Below are positions 34,670 through 43,382 of a stretch of DNA of 64,000 nucleotides, in pieces; the stretch's first letter is position 1, and every line of letters starts with the position of its first letter. The notes below the pieces were generated by a model that was given only the letters and a program-made list of their open reading frames with translations, was not told the origin of the DNA and searched no databases. Origin of the DNA: JAFGUB01 sp050305515 (GTDB lineage: Bacteria > Campylobacterota > Campylobacteria > Campylobacterales > Sulfurimonadaceae); assembly GCA_050305515.1 (NCBI GenBank), contig JBNLFL010000016.1, positions 25,560-89,559 on the forward strand. Reading direction: 5' to 3'. The translations under genes were made by a program, and so were the position numbers.

Positions 34670-36469
34670 TTATACAGAAGTAAGCGATGCGCTTCCGGCA
34701 ACGGTTTTAAGTTTTTTTGAGCGGGTCGTGAGGGTAGCATAGGTTTCCGAAGCGACGGAATCGACAAAAATCCATTCTGCCATCGCAGCCTCTTTGGTAA
34801 AAGTGACACTCATGAACCCGCGGTTATTGGCGTTGAAATATTTCAGATCGTCGATGAGTTCGGTAATGACGGTTTCAAACTGCATGGCACTCGCGGTATC
34901 GGTGAGTCCGGCATACTCTTCCATGCCCGGTGACGTGACCGACGTCGTAGCGAACTCGACGCCCACGGGAATGGTTGGCTGGTAGGTATTATCGAACATT
35001 TTGAGTTCGCTCGCCCATGCGTTGTGGGTGTCGCCTGCAAGTACGACAAGGTTTTTACCCAGTGAGGAAGCTGTCTGCAAGACGACTTCGCGGCTGTAGC
35101 CGTAACCGTCCCATGCATCAAGATTGTAAGGCACGACAGTGTTGATGCGTGCGAGCTCTTCCGCGGTGAGTGTGGGGTCACTTGCGTTGGCCCGAAGTTT
35201 GATGGTGTAGAGCTCGGTGAGCATCGATGAGAGCTGCGAAAGGAGGACGGGCTTTGTTGTTTCATCCGCACCCTCAAGGCTGGCAATCACCAGTAGCAGC
35301 TCGGCCGGGAGCATCATGCGCGCCATAAGCACCTGCTGCCCCAGAACATCCCATGTCGTTGTGCTCTGTATCATCTGCCCCTGAAGCCATTGGGTTTGTT
35401 CGTTACCCATGATGGTGCGCTGCGGATTCATGATAGCGGCGACAAAGTTACTGCTGTCTCCCGTGGTGATGAGTTCGGGAAAATCGCCGTAGCTCAGCTG
35501 CTTGTCGCGTCCGATGACGCGGGTGTCGAGCATGTGCAGGCTCAGCAGGTCGCCGTAGGTGAAGGTGCGGTAGATCGTCTCGCTGTAGTTGGCGTCGCTT
35601 GAGGGACGGATGGGAATCCACTCAAAATAGGCCTGAAGCGCCGCCATTTTTCGTGCTTCAAAACTCCCTTCGCCTTCGTTATGGTTTTCGGCTCCGTCTT
35701 TATAGGTATCGTTGGCAACTTCGTGGTCGTCCCAGACCGCAATCATCGGGCAGGCGGCGTGAACGGCCTGCAATCCGGTATCGGTATGGTAGATGGCGTA
35801 GCGTTTGCGGTAGTCATCAAGCGTGAAGAGTTCGGTGGCATTGTCAGATGCGAGTTCCCGTCCGTACTCTTTGGCGTGTGATGTTGCATAGTCCGGTGTT
35901 ACGCCGTCGGCTTTGAACATGCCGTATTCGTAGATATAGTCGCCCAGATGCAGCGTGGCGTCAAGGTCGGCGATTTTCGCGGCTTCGGCATAGGCATTGA
36001 AGTAGCCGTTAGGGTAGTTGGCACAGGAGAAGACGGCAAAACGCGCCTGCGATAGGACGCCTTCGGGGAGGGTTTTGGTGCGGCCCACGGGCGAAACGGT
36101 ATTGCCGACTTTAAAACGGTAGTAATAGACACTCCCGCTCTGGAGATTTTGAAAATCGACTTTCAGTGTGTAATCGAACGCTTTTTTCACCGTAAAGGAT
36201 TCGGCGGGACGCACGAGGTTGGAAAAAGCGGCGTCGGTAGCGACTTCGTAACTCACTTCAATGCTTTCCGCCGCAGCGTCGGGCGTGACGCGGGTCCAGA
36301 GAATGACGCTGTTCTGCAGCGGGTCACCGCTGGCAACGCCGTGCTTGAAGCTGCCTTTTGCGCCTGACGAGCTGTCAGAACCGCACCCTCCCAGTCCGGT
36401 AGATACGGCAAATGCCCCCACCGTCAGCGCCGAAGCAATCAGAAATTCCCTGCGGGTACGAATGGCCAT
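34670..36469 (-). CDS. phoD: PhoD-type alkaline phosphatase, Tat-exported
   Basis: A 599-residue calcium/iron phosphodiesterase-phosphatase of the PhoD family. N-terminal Tat signal (TRREFLIASALTVGAFA) followed by a possible lipobox GLGGC. PhoD N-terminal domain (KHGVASGDPLQNSVILWTRV), then metal-site motifs FAVFSCANYPNGYFNAY, LHLGDYIYEYG, AVWDDHEVANDTYKDG, MLDTRVIGRDKQL, LAGDTHNAWASEL. Likely releases phosphate from organic esters at the cell surface. TTACATGTAA (36521-36530) lies 51 nt upstream. No Pho box recognised. Confidence 0.92.
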   Translation of the reverse strand: MAIRTRREFLIASALTVGAFAVSTGLGGCGSDSSSGAKGSFKHGVASGDPLQNSVILWTRVTPDAAAESIEVSYEVATDAAFSNLVRPAESFTVKKAFDYTLKVDFQNLQSGSVYYYRFKVGNTVSPVGRTKTLPEGVLSQARFAVFSCANYPNGYFNAYAEAAKIADLDATLHLGDYIYEYGMFKADGVTPDYATSHAKEYGRELASDNATELFTLDDYRKRYAIYHTDTGLQAVHAACPMIAVWDDHEVANDTYKDGAENHNEGEGSFEARKMAALQAYFEWIPIRPSSDANYSETIYRTFTYGDLLSLHMLDTRVIGRDKQLSYGDFPELITTGDSSNFVAAIMNPQRTIMGNEQTQWLQGQMIQSTTTWDVLGQQVLMARMMLPAELLLVIASLEGADETTKPVLLSQLSSMLTELYTIKLRANASDPTLTAEELARINTVVPYNLDAWDGYGYSREVVLQTASSLGKNLVVLAGDTHNAWASELKMFDNTYQPTIPVGVEFATTSVTSPGMEEYAGLTDTASAMQFETVITELIDDLKYFNANNRGFMSVTFTKEAAMAEWIFVDSVASETYATLTTRSKKLKTVAGSASLTSV

Positions 36470-36547
36470 GCAAATCTCCTGTCTTTTTCGGGAGTTTAGC
36501 GCTGCCGTATTGCAGGGACGTTACATGTAAAGCACGGAATGAATACG

Positions 36548-36565
36548 GGAGCGCGTTGGCGCTCC
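36548..36565 (-). terminator. stem-loop between yggS and phoD
   Basis: GGAGCGC and GCGCTCC arms (7 bp, perfect) around a 4-nt loop, 8 nt after the yggS stop. No T-tract follows, so termination is uncertain. Confidence 0.4.
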
Positions 36566-36572
36566 AAATGAG

Positions 36573-37247
36573 TTAATGGGGAAAGAGAACGGAACCAAGA
36601 CGTACCATGGTGGCGCCGCAGCGAATGGCGAGTTCGTAGTCGCCGCTCATGCCCATGGAGCAGATGGTGGCACCCGGAAGCGTTTCAAAAATGCGGTGCG
36701 TGGTCTCGAAGCTTTTTTGAATGACTGCAGTGTCGTCCACGTGCGCGCCGATGCTCATGACCCCTTTGAGGTTCAGGTTGGGACAGCTCTGCTCAATCTG
36801 CGCGTAGATGTCGGCAGCCGCTTCGGGCATAACGCCGCTTTTACTCGCCTCTTTGGCGCTGTTGATCTGCAACAATACGTCTAGCGTTCTGTTCTCACGC
36901 CCCAGACGGCTCTGTAGCGCCTCGGCCAGATCTAGAGAGTCGAGCGACTGCATCAAAAAGGGGTCAAGGTCGAGCAGGTTGTTGATTTTGTTTTTCTGCA
37001 GGGAGCCGATGAAGTGCCACTCCAGCGGCAGGTCGTCAAGAATTTCGCTTTTGGCTTTCAGGTCCTGTACCCGGTTTTCTCCAAATGCCCGCTGGCCGAT
37101 TTCATAGAGGGCACGCACGGCATCGGCATCGGAGTATTTGCTGACGGCAATGATTTTGACAATATGGTGTCCGCTTACATGTAAGCGTGCCTTTTCGATT
37201 TTTTCAATGACGGTGTCGATGTGCTGTTTGTATGCAACGGTATCCAT
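36573..37247 (-). CDS. yggS: YggS family PLP homeostasis protein
   Basis: A 224-residue PLP-binding TIM-barrel protein (PLPBP/COG0325), which buffers pyridoxal phosphate and influences amino-acid metabolism. Motifs: KIIAVSKYSDADAVRALYE (PLP lysine), FGENRVQDLKAK, LEWHFIGSLQKNKIN, GVMSIGAH and CSMGMSGDYELAIRCGATMVRLG. The unrelated pdxH at 14788 shows that B6 metabolism is scattered here. A TTACATGTAA inside an extended CGCTT...AAGCG palindrome lies at 37175-37184. Confidence 0.93.
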   Translation of the reverse strand: MDTVAYKQHIDTVIEKIEKARLHVSGHHIVKIIAVSKYSDADAVRALYEIGQRAFGENRVQDLKAKSEILDDLPLEWHFIGSLQKNKINNLLDLDPFLMQSLDSLDLAEALQSRLGRENRTLDVLLQINSAKEASKSGVMPEAAADIYAQIEQSCPNLNLKGVMSIGAHVDDTAVIQKSFETTHRIFETLPGATICSMGMSGDYELAIRCGATMVRLGSVLFPH

Positions 37248-37308
37248 ATAGCTCCTTCAAAGGGTTGCGTAATTGTAACTCATTACGCCCTTTTTGCCAA
37301 CGCCGATA

Positions 37309-40230
37309 CTAAGCTGGATGGCTCTTTTCATGAGAAGTATGATCGGCATAAAACTGTTCCAGTTCCGGAGTATCCATGGGTTGTGCATAGTAAAAGCCCT
37401 GAATTTCGTTGCAGCCGTATGCTGCAAGCAACTCTGCTGTGCGTTGCTCTTCGACACCTTCAGCGATGGTTTTGAGATTGAGCGTTCTGGCCATATCGAT
37501 AATGGCTTTTACAATGGCGATATTCTCTTTGTTCCCGGAGAGATCCAATATGAAAGAACGGTCAATTTTGAGCTTGTCTACGGCAAAACGCTTGAGATAG
37601 GCAAGGCTCGAATAGCCGGTGCCGAAATCGTCAATGGAGAGGGTGATTCCCATGCCTTTAAGCGTCTGTATTTTTGAGAGGGTTTTCTCCGTCGTACGCA
37701 TCATGATTGTTTCCGTCATTTCGAGCTCCAGCATATTGGGGCTTAAACCGCTCTCTTGCAGGACCCGCGAGACAATATCAACAAAATCTTTCCTCCAGAA
37801 CTGTACGGCAGAGATATTGACTGCAACAACAAGGCGAATGCCGTTTTGAATCCATTTGGCTGCCTGTGCGCACGCTTGTGAAAGAATCCATTCGCCAAGT
37901 TCGACAATCAGTCCGCTCTCCTCGGCAACCTGAATAAAATCGTCCGGCGCCACGACGCCCAAATCGGGATGCCGCCAGCGTACAAGCGCTTCGACTCCGA
38001 CGATGCGGCCGGTTTGAATCTCGATTTGCGGCTGATATTGCAGATAAAACTCTTCTTGCAGGATACCGTTTAAAATTCTGTTTTTGATATGCATGCGGGC
38101 GGGGAGGTCGCTGTCCATATTTGAATCGTAGAAGAAGAAACCGTTTTTACCGTTTGCTTTTGCCTGGCTCATGGCGATATCGCTCTTTTGTAACAGCGCC
38201 TCGAAACTTTCACTGTCGTTTGGATAGACGGCGATACCGATAGATGCCGTGATGGCATAGTGCTCATCCGTATGTTCAAAAGGATCTTTGAAGATTTTGA
38301 CGATTTTCCGGGCAATGTCACTGACTTCATCGATCGATGCGATATTGGCAACGGAGAGCAGGAACTCGTCGCCGCCTTGTCTGCTGAGCAGGTCGGTTGT
38401 TCTGGTATGCAGCTGGAGCCTGAGAGCTACGGCTTTGAGAATGTCATCTCCCAAATCGTGTCCTACGGAGTTGTTGATATTTTTGAATCCGTCAAGGTTA
38501 ATCAGCATCAGCGCGACTTTAAGTGTGCTTTTTTTTGCCTGGCTAATCATTTTGATGCAGCGCTCTTTTGCCAGAAAGCGGTTGGGAAGACGTGTGAGTT
38601 CGTCATAGTAGGCGAGAAATTCTATTTTCTTTTCCGCCTCTTTGTGCTCGGTAATGTCGCGGATGTAGCCATACCAGATGGTGCCTCCCTGCGGATGCGG
38701 AAGGGGATTGGAATAGCCTTCCATCCAGCGCTCCCCATCTTTAGGATGCTGGATTTTAAAGTACTGATGCCACATGGTTTTTTTGTGAGCCGATTCGATC
38801 AGCGATTGCTTCAAGGCATCATGCTCTTGGGGGTGTATGAGCGCAAAAAAAGGTGACGCATCGTTGACAACTTCCGAGTGTTCCAGCCCGAAAAGCGTAT
38901 GGAGTTTGGATGACGCGTAGGGGATGCAAAACGAACCGTCGCTTCGCATGTGCAGACTTCCCGCCATCCCCGGAGAAGATTCGGTGAGCATGCGCAGCTC
39001 CTGCTCTTTGGCAATGATGTCATTTTGTAACGTGTAATAGTCGGTCATATCGCGTCCGACTCCAAGAACGCCAATGAGTCTGTTCTGCTCGTTAAACTCC
39101 GGGATCAGTCTGATATCATGGATTTCGGTGATGCCGTTTGGCATCAAAAAGCTTTTTTTTGATAGAAGAACCGGCTTCTGCGTTGCAAAAACCCGTTTTA
39201 TTCCATCTTCGATAGCGGTAAAGCGATTCTCACCAAAGAGTTCGGTCGTGGTTTTGCCTATGACATCTTCATATCGCAATTTGAGCATGTTAAGTTTGAT
39301 TGTATTGACATAGACAATTCTGCCTTCATGATCCCAACGCACGACATTATCAGGGAGATTGTCTGCCAAAGTCCGAAACTCCTGCTCCCGTTCCCGCAGT
39401 TTCTGGAGTGAGGACTTCTGTTGGGTTATGTCTTTAACAATAGAGAGATAGAGTTCTCTATGATTGTGATAAAAACGGGATGAAGTAACCTCGACATCGA
39501 TCAGGGTTCCGTCTTTTTTCCGGTGTTTGGTCTCAAATCGGTTTTCACTGTGTTTTGTATGCTTGGCTTTGTCAATGATTCCGGATTTTTCATACAGCGC
39601 CTCAATGTCAAAAACGCTCATTTCCAGAAACTCATCAGGCGTATAGCCGAGCATTTTGCAAGCTGCCGTATTGACATAAATGATATCAAATTGACGATCG
39701 ATGAGATAAACGCCCTCTTTGGCATTTTTCATGGCAATGTCAAGTAGCCGCATCCGTTTTTTGGATTCGGTGAGCTCCGCAATATAATTGAATCGGGACT
39801 GTATGTAAACCAGCTCTCTTTTGGTATTGAATTTTGGCGTAAAAGAGACAAAAGTATAGACTTTACCGCCATCTTTACGGATGCAGATATGCTCGAAATC
39901 TTCACCCCTGCCGCTTTGAATCAGCGCGCGTACTTTCTGCTCAAGGAATTTGCCGTCTAAAGAGGAGGCAACATCAGTTGGCCGTTTCCCGTAAAGTTCT
40001 CTCGAACTCACTCCCAACAAGGTCTCATATCCCCGGCTGGTATGGATGTACTGACCATATCGGTCAAAACGGGCAATAATGTCTGATGGATGATCTTGAG
40101 AAGCGACGGGCATCTGAAATGCTTCGACATTGGAAGATGATGCAGATTTTTTTGAGCGCGAGAGATAACGACCTAGCATGAGTTCCTGAAGTTCTTGACC
40201 CTTTCCGCGTTCGGATACATTGTAAGGCAT
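37309..40230 (-). CDS. multi-PAS GGDEF-EAL c-di-GMP protein
   Basis: A 973-residue cytosolic signalling protein. At least four PAS modules occupy about 45-540 (FDRYGQYIHTSRGYETLLGV; YLIDRQFDIIYVNTAACKML; RWDHEGRIVYVNTIKLNML; a Pro-rich-linked fourth). An intact GGDEF follows (NINNSVGHDLGDDILKAVA, SRQGGDEFLLSVA), then an intact EAL (GVEALVRWRHPDLG, LEMTETIMMRTTEK, IDDFGTGYSSLAYLKR, KTIAEGVEEQ). Both activities are plausible. No membrane segments. AAAGGAAG precedes ATG 40230. The signal sensed by the PAS domains is unknown. Confidence 0.93.
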   Translation of the reverse strand: MPYNVSERGKGQELQELMLGRYLSRSKKSASSSNVEAFQMPVASQDHPSDIIARFDRYGQYIHTSRGYETLLGVSSRELYGKRPTDVASSLDGKFLEQKVRALIQSGRGEDFEHICIRKDGGKVYTFVSFTPKFNTKRELVYIQSRFNYIAELTESKKRMRLLDIAMKNAKEGVYLIDRQFDIIYVNTAACKMLGYTPDEFLEMSVFDIEALYEKSGIIDKAKHTKHSENRFETKHRKKDGTLIDVEVTSSRFYHNHRELYLSIVKDITQQKSSLQKLREREQEFRTLADNLPDNVVRWDHEGRIVYVNTIKLNMLKLRYEDVIGKTTTELFGENRFTAIEDGIKRVFATQKPVLLSKKSFLMPNGITEIHDIRLIPEFNEQNRLIGVLGVGRDMTDYYTLQNDIIAKEQELRMLTESSPGMAGSLHMRSDGSFCIPYASSKLHTLFGLEHSEVVNDASPFFALIHPQEHDALKQSLIESAHKKTMWHQYFKIQHPKDGERWMEGYSNPLPHPQGGTIWYGYIRDITEHKEAEKKIEFLAYYDELTRLPNRFLAKERCIKMISQAKKSTLKVALMLINLDGFKNINNSVGHDLGDDILKAVALRLQLHTRTTDLLSRQGGDEFLLSVANIASIDEVSDIARKIVKIFKDPFEHTDEHYAITASIGIAVYPNDSESFEALLQKSDIAMSQAKANGKNGFFFYDSNMDSDLPARMHIKNRILNGILQEEFYLQYQPQIEIQTGRIVGVEALVRWRHPDLGVVAPDDFIQVAEESGLIVELGEWILSQACAQAAKWIQNGIRLVVAVNISAVQFWRKDFVDIVSRVLQESGLSPNMLELEMTETIMMRTTEKTLSKIQTLKGMGITLSIDDFGTGYSSLAYLKRFAVDKLKIDRSFILDLSGNKENIAIVKAIIDMARTLNLKTIAEGVEEQRTAELLAAYGCNEIQGFYYAQPMDTPELEQFYADHTSHEKSHPA

Positions 40231-40392
40231 AGTCTTCCTTTGGCAGATTGTCTCAAATCACTATTTTACACCGTTTTTTTTCGAAAAGTGATAATTCAGG
40301 GCATTGAAAAATAATATTAAATATTTTGTCCCGTATAGATTTTCATCATAGCGCATGTACAAAATGTATGAAGAATCACAATGTCCATGCAA

Positions 40393-40962
40393 TCAGTTAT
40401 AGTCTTGAATGTATCCGATGAGCATCTCTATGGCGTCGATATAGTCCTGCGTGTCACCAGAGGCTTTGGCGGCCAGAATCGCACCTTCGAGTGTAACGGT
40501 GGTGAAGAGTGCAAGTTTTGCCGTATCGCAGGGTCTGAGTTCGCCTGCTTTGACTGCCCGGTCGAAAATGCGTTTGACATTCAGGCGGAACGCGGTGTAG
40601 ATGCTCTTCATGAGACGGTTGAAATCGTCATCGATGTTGGACATCTCCTGTACGATGTTCGCAACCGGGCATCCCCGCTTGAAATCGCGCGCATTCAGGT
40701 CGCGCAGCCCTTCGAAAAACTGCTCCAGATAAGGGCCGTCGCTTTTGGCAATGGCGCGGTAACGCGTTCCGAAACGCTCGGCAATCTTCTCTTTGACCGC
40801 GGCGAGGGCCATCTCTTTTTTATTGGCAAAAAAGTGGTACATCGACCCCTTGTGAACACCTGCTTCAGCGAGGATATCCGCCAGTGCCGCGCCCTGGTAG
40901 CCGTGGGTGTAGACTGCTTCATAGGTAGCGTCAATCAGTTTTTGTCGGGTGGTTTCTTTCAT
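40393..40962 (-). CDS. TetR-family repressor divergent from an AhpD-like gene
   Basis: A 189-residue TetR regulator: helix-turn-helix about 8-55 (LIDATYEAVYTHGYQGAALA, GVHKGSMYHFFANKKEM) and a ligand/dimer domain with GCPVANIVQEMS, typical of the AcuR/NemR-like group. ATG 40962 is preferred over ATG 40971 because the latter overlaps a TATAAT -10 box (40970-40975), implying a near-leaderless message. Two 16-bp operator palindromes lie in the divergent intergenic region, so it probably represses itself and the AhpD-like gene. Confidence 0.88.
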   Translation of the reverse strand: MKETTRQKLIDATYEAVYTHGYQGAALADILAEAGVHKGSMYHFFANKKEMALAAVKEKIAERFGTRYRAIAKSDGPYLEQFFEGLRDLNARDFKRGCPVANIVQEMSNIDDDFNRLMKSIYTAFRLNVKRIFDRAVKAGELRPCDTAKLALFTTVTLEGAILAAKASGDTQDYIDAIEMLIGYIQDYN

Positions 40963-40985
40963 AAAAAGCATTATAGCACAGTGAC

Positions 40986-41001
40986 TTGACTAATTGGTCA
41001 A
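40986..41001. promoter_or_regulatory. TetR operator 1
   Basis: TTGACTAATTGGTCAA, near-perfect palindrome. It overlaps the -35 element of the rightward promoter (TTGACT, 17-bp spacer, TACAAT at 41009-41014). Confidence 0.75.
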
Positions 41002-41019
41002 ATCGTATTACAATGCCAC

Positions 41020-41035
41020 TTGACCAAACAGTCAA
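41020..41035. promoter_or_regulatory. TetR operator 2
   Basis: TTGACCAAACAGTCAA, second copy of the same half-sites (TTGAC...GTCAA) 34 bp from the first, about three helical turns, and placed over the expected start of the rightward transcript. Confidence 0.75.
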
Positions 41036-41057
41036 ATTTTACATGTAAGGAACTTCC

Positions 41058-41591
41058 ATGCCTATCATCGAGACCATAACCCCAGAAGCCGCAACCGGCG
41101 AGTTGGCGAAACTTTACAAAATTATCACGGCGATGCGCGGTAACGTTGGACACAATGCCCGGATATTCAGCGTCAGCTCGGAACTGTTGCGCCAGCAGAT
41201 CGATTTTATCAGGTTCTATTCGGAACATCCGACGCTTTCCATGCCGTTGCTTGCCGCAATACGGATTATGGTTTCAAGCGATGAAGCGTGTCAGTTTTGC
41301 ATCGATTTTAATACGGCGCTGCTAATCAATTATGCCGGGTGGAGTATGGAACAGGTCACTGCCATGCGTAGCAATATTGACGATGCCAACCTGAACGAAC
41401 GGGATCTCTCCATGCTGCGTCTGGCCGTCAAAGCCGTTCGTGATGCTCACACGGTCAATGCCAATGACCTTGACATGCTGCGTGAGATGGGATGGCACGA
41501 CTCCGATATGCTCGAAGCGGTCAACCATGCGGCGCGAATGCTCGCCACGGATGTCGTTTTCAATACGTTTAAAATTGAGAGTTTCCGGTGA
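41058..41591 (+). CDS. AhpD-like carboxymuconolactone decarboxylase family protein
   Basis: A 177-residue all-helical CMD/AhpD-type protein with the redox CxxC motif in SSDEACQFCIDFN and the following FNTALLINYAG. Family members act as thiol-dependent peroxidase partners or decarboxylases. Regulated by the divergent TetR through two operators. The promoter (TTGACT-17-TACAAT) and the ribosome site AAGGAA are clear. TTACATGTAA (41039-41048) directly abuts that ribosome site. Confidence 0.87.
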   Translation: MPIIETITPEAATGELAKLYKIITAMRGNVGHNARIFSVSSELLRQQIDFIRFYSEHPTLSMPLLAAIRIMVSSDEACQFCIDFNTALLINYAGWSMEQVTAMRSNIDDANLNERDLSMLRLAVKAVRDAHTVNANDLDMLREMGWHDSDMLEAVNHAARMLATDVVFNTFKIESFR

Positions 41592-41666
41592 ATACACCGT
41601 CGTTACAGTGAAGGGTGGGAGCTTTCACGCCGAAGGTATCGAAACGGTCGTCATGAATCATCTCTC

Positions 41667-42008
41667 TTATGCATTAACGCGATCACCATGACTGGGCGGC
41701 GTGGATATCACGAGAAATTCAAGCTCCCGCTCATGGTTATTGCTTAACGTATGGGCAACACCCGCAGGAACATGGAACCCTTCATTGGGGTGAATGATGA
41801 AAACCTCGCCCGAGACTTCAAGCGTGGCAATGCCAAAGAGCACATAGAAAAACTGCTCGGCATTATTGTGGAGATGGCGCGCTTCTGAAGCGCCCTGCGG
41901 AACGCGTTCCTGTATGACGCTGAGGTTGGCGGAGGCGGCAAGATGCCACCCGTCGCAGTTTTCTCCCCATCTATAGTGATCGGCATTTTTTACAGAGATG
42001 ACTGGCAT
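41667..42008 (-). CDS. small cupin-domain protein
   Basis: A 113-residue single cupin barrel. The metal-binding motif ARHLHNNAEQFFYVLFG and second motif EGFHVPAGVAHTLSN are intact, so a metal site with His/His/Glu or Gln/His is likely. Substrate unknown. Convergent with the AhpD-like gene. Such small cupins often act as sugar isomerases, dioxygenases or sensors. Confidence 0.88.
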   Translation of the reverse strand: MPVISVKNADHYRWGENCDGWHLAASANLSVIQERVPQGASEARHLHNNAEQFFYVLFGIATLEVSGEVFIIHPNEGFHVPAGVAHTLSNNHERELEFLVISTPPSHGDRVNA

Positions 42009-42023
42009 TGATTTTTCCTGTAG

Positions 42024-42155
42024 GTGATTGAATATGATAATTTCTGTAAATTTTACTCGGAAACGCTTGAACTTTTTTATGATTTGGTGAATGACAGTTT
42101 ACCGTGCCCAAAATCAGACCGTCTGGCCGAAGCGATCAATGCAGAATATCTTTAA
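42024..42155 (+). CDS. possible small protein (43 aa)
   Basis: An open frame with coding-like composition (ETLELFYDLVNDSLPCPKSD, ending AEAINAEYL) begins at GTG 42024, preceded by an in-frame stop and without a clear ribosome site. It may be a genuine small gene or the 3' remnant of a lost one. No homologue recognised. Confidence 0.25.
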   Translation: MIEYDNFCKFYSETLELFYDLVNDSLPCPKSDRLAEAINAEYL

Positions 42156-42218
42156 ATAAATCATTATTTAACCATTTAATTGTATTATTGTTCTATGAAA
42201 TAAGCTTTGGAGAATGAT

Positions 42219-43334
42219 ATGCGATTGAAAATGATGCGCTTTAGCGCACTAATTGCAGGTGTGTCGATTGTTTTTGTGGGTTGTCAAAATGACAACAACG
42301 GATGGGGACCATGTTGGACAGATTGTCCAAAGACGCTTGAGGGAACGGGCGGATTGTATACGCTCACCGACATGACCTCTTTGCAGCAGGATACCATCGC
42401 ATTCAGAAGAGCTGATGTTATGACCAGAGCAGCAGCAAGTTGTAGTGCACCTCCGCATGAAAACATACAGGAACAGCGGATGTCAGAGCATCGGCAAATT
42501 TATTATGAGTCTTATGACTGGCAATTATGCAATGTATTTGGTGGCAATAACCTGTTTGATATCAGAATGGTTTTGTTCGGTCAAGAGCGCTATGTCGGTT
42601 CGTTCGATACCCATGCCGAATCAAATATCAGTACGACCAGCATCTCCTGTAACAACGCATCGGTCACGGTAGCTGCCGGAACGTTTGATACACAGCACTG
42701 TGTTTATGAATCTGAAGATAAACAGTACCGATATGAATCGTATTACACGGACCCCACTAAAATGGGTGGACTCGTCCTGTATACCAGCTATGTCGACGGA
42801 TTAGAAAATTATCAGATAGAGCTTCAGGCCTTGGGTGATTACATCATTGAAAATAACACCACCACAAACTGCCCTCCTCAATATAATGCATGTTATGCTT
42901 ATGGTTATGACGAGATACTTGAGTACGAATTGGCTTTTTCAGGTGAAATACCAAGTATGTACGTTTTTGGAGATCATCTTTTTACCACGCAGGAAAGCTA
43001 CAGAGAGTTTTTTAAACAATTTACACTCGACATACCGGTGGATATCGATTTTACAACACATTCCGCACTGTTGATTTCAGTCCCAGATGCACCGGACGGA
43101 AATGAAATGGTCTGTTTCAATGTCACCAAAGATGGTGATAAGATAAAAGCGGAGTACATATACGATATTCCCCTGACACGTTTCGAGTATGTTGACGGAG
43201 AATATTGTTCGGCACCTTCAGTTTTGGACAATAAAGATCTGTATTATATTTATGCGATTACAAAGGTCGATGAAAACGTTTCTGCCTCCTATTACAGATA
43301 CAGAGAGTCATATCGATATTATGAGAACGAGTAA
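42219..43334 (+). CDS. lipoprotein of unknown function
   Basis: A 371-residue product with signal peptide and lipobox (MRFSALIAGVSIVFVGC). The mature part is rich in tyrosine, acidic residues and cysteines (GPCWTDCPKTL; NCPPQYNACYAYGYD; VCFNVTKD) and looks extracytoplasmic. No domain recognised. ATG 42219 has GGAG 6 nt upstream. The composition is slightly AT-richer than neighbours, and no partner genes are adjacent. Confidence 0.75.
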   Translation: MRLKMMRFSALIAGVSIVFVGCQNDNNGWGPCWTDCPKTLEGTGGLYTLTDMTSLQQDTIAFRRADVMTRAAASCSAPPHENIQEQRMSEHRQIYYESYDWQLCNVFGGNNLFDIRMVLFGQERYVGSFDTHAESNISTTSISCNNASVTVAAGTFDTQHCVYESEDKQYRYESYYTDPTKMGGLVLYTSYVDGLENYQIELQALGDYIIENNTTTNCPPQYNACYAYGYDEILEYELAFSGEIPSMYVFGDHLFTTQESYREFFKQFTLDIPVDIDFTTHSALLISVPDAPDGNEMVCFNVTKDGDKIKAEYIYDIPLTRFEYVDGEYCSAPSVLDNKDLYYIYAITKVDENVSASYYRYRESYRYYENE

Positions 43335-43382
43335 CGCAGGCGTTTTGTTTGTTACCGCTTACATGTAAGGCTTTTCAAGTTT

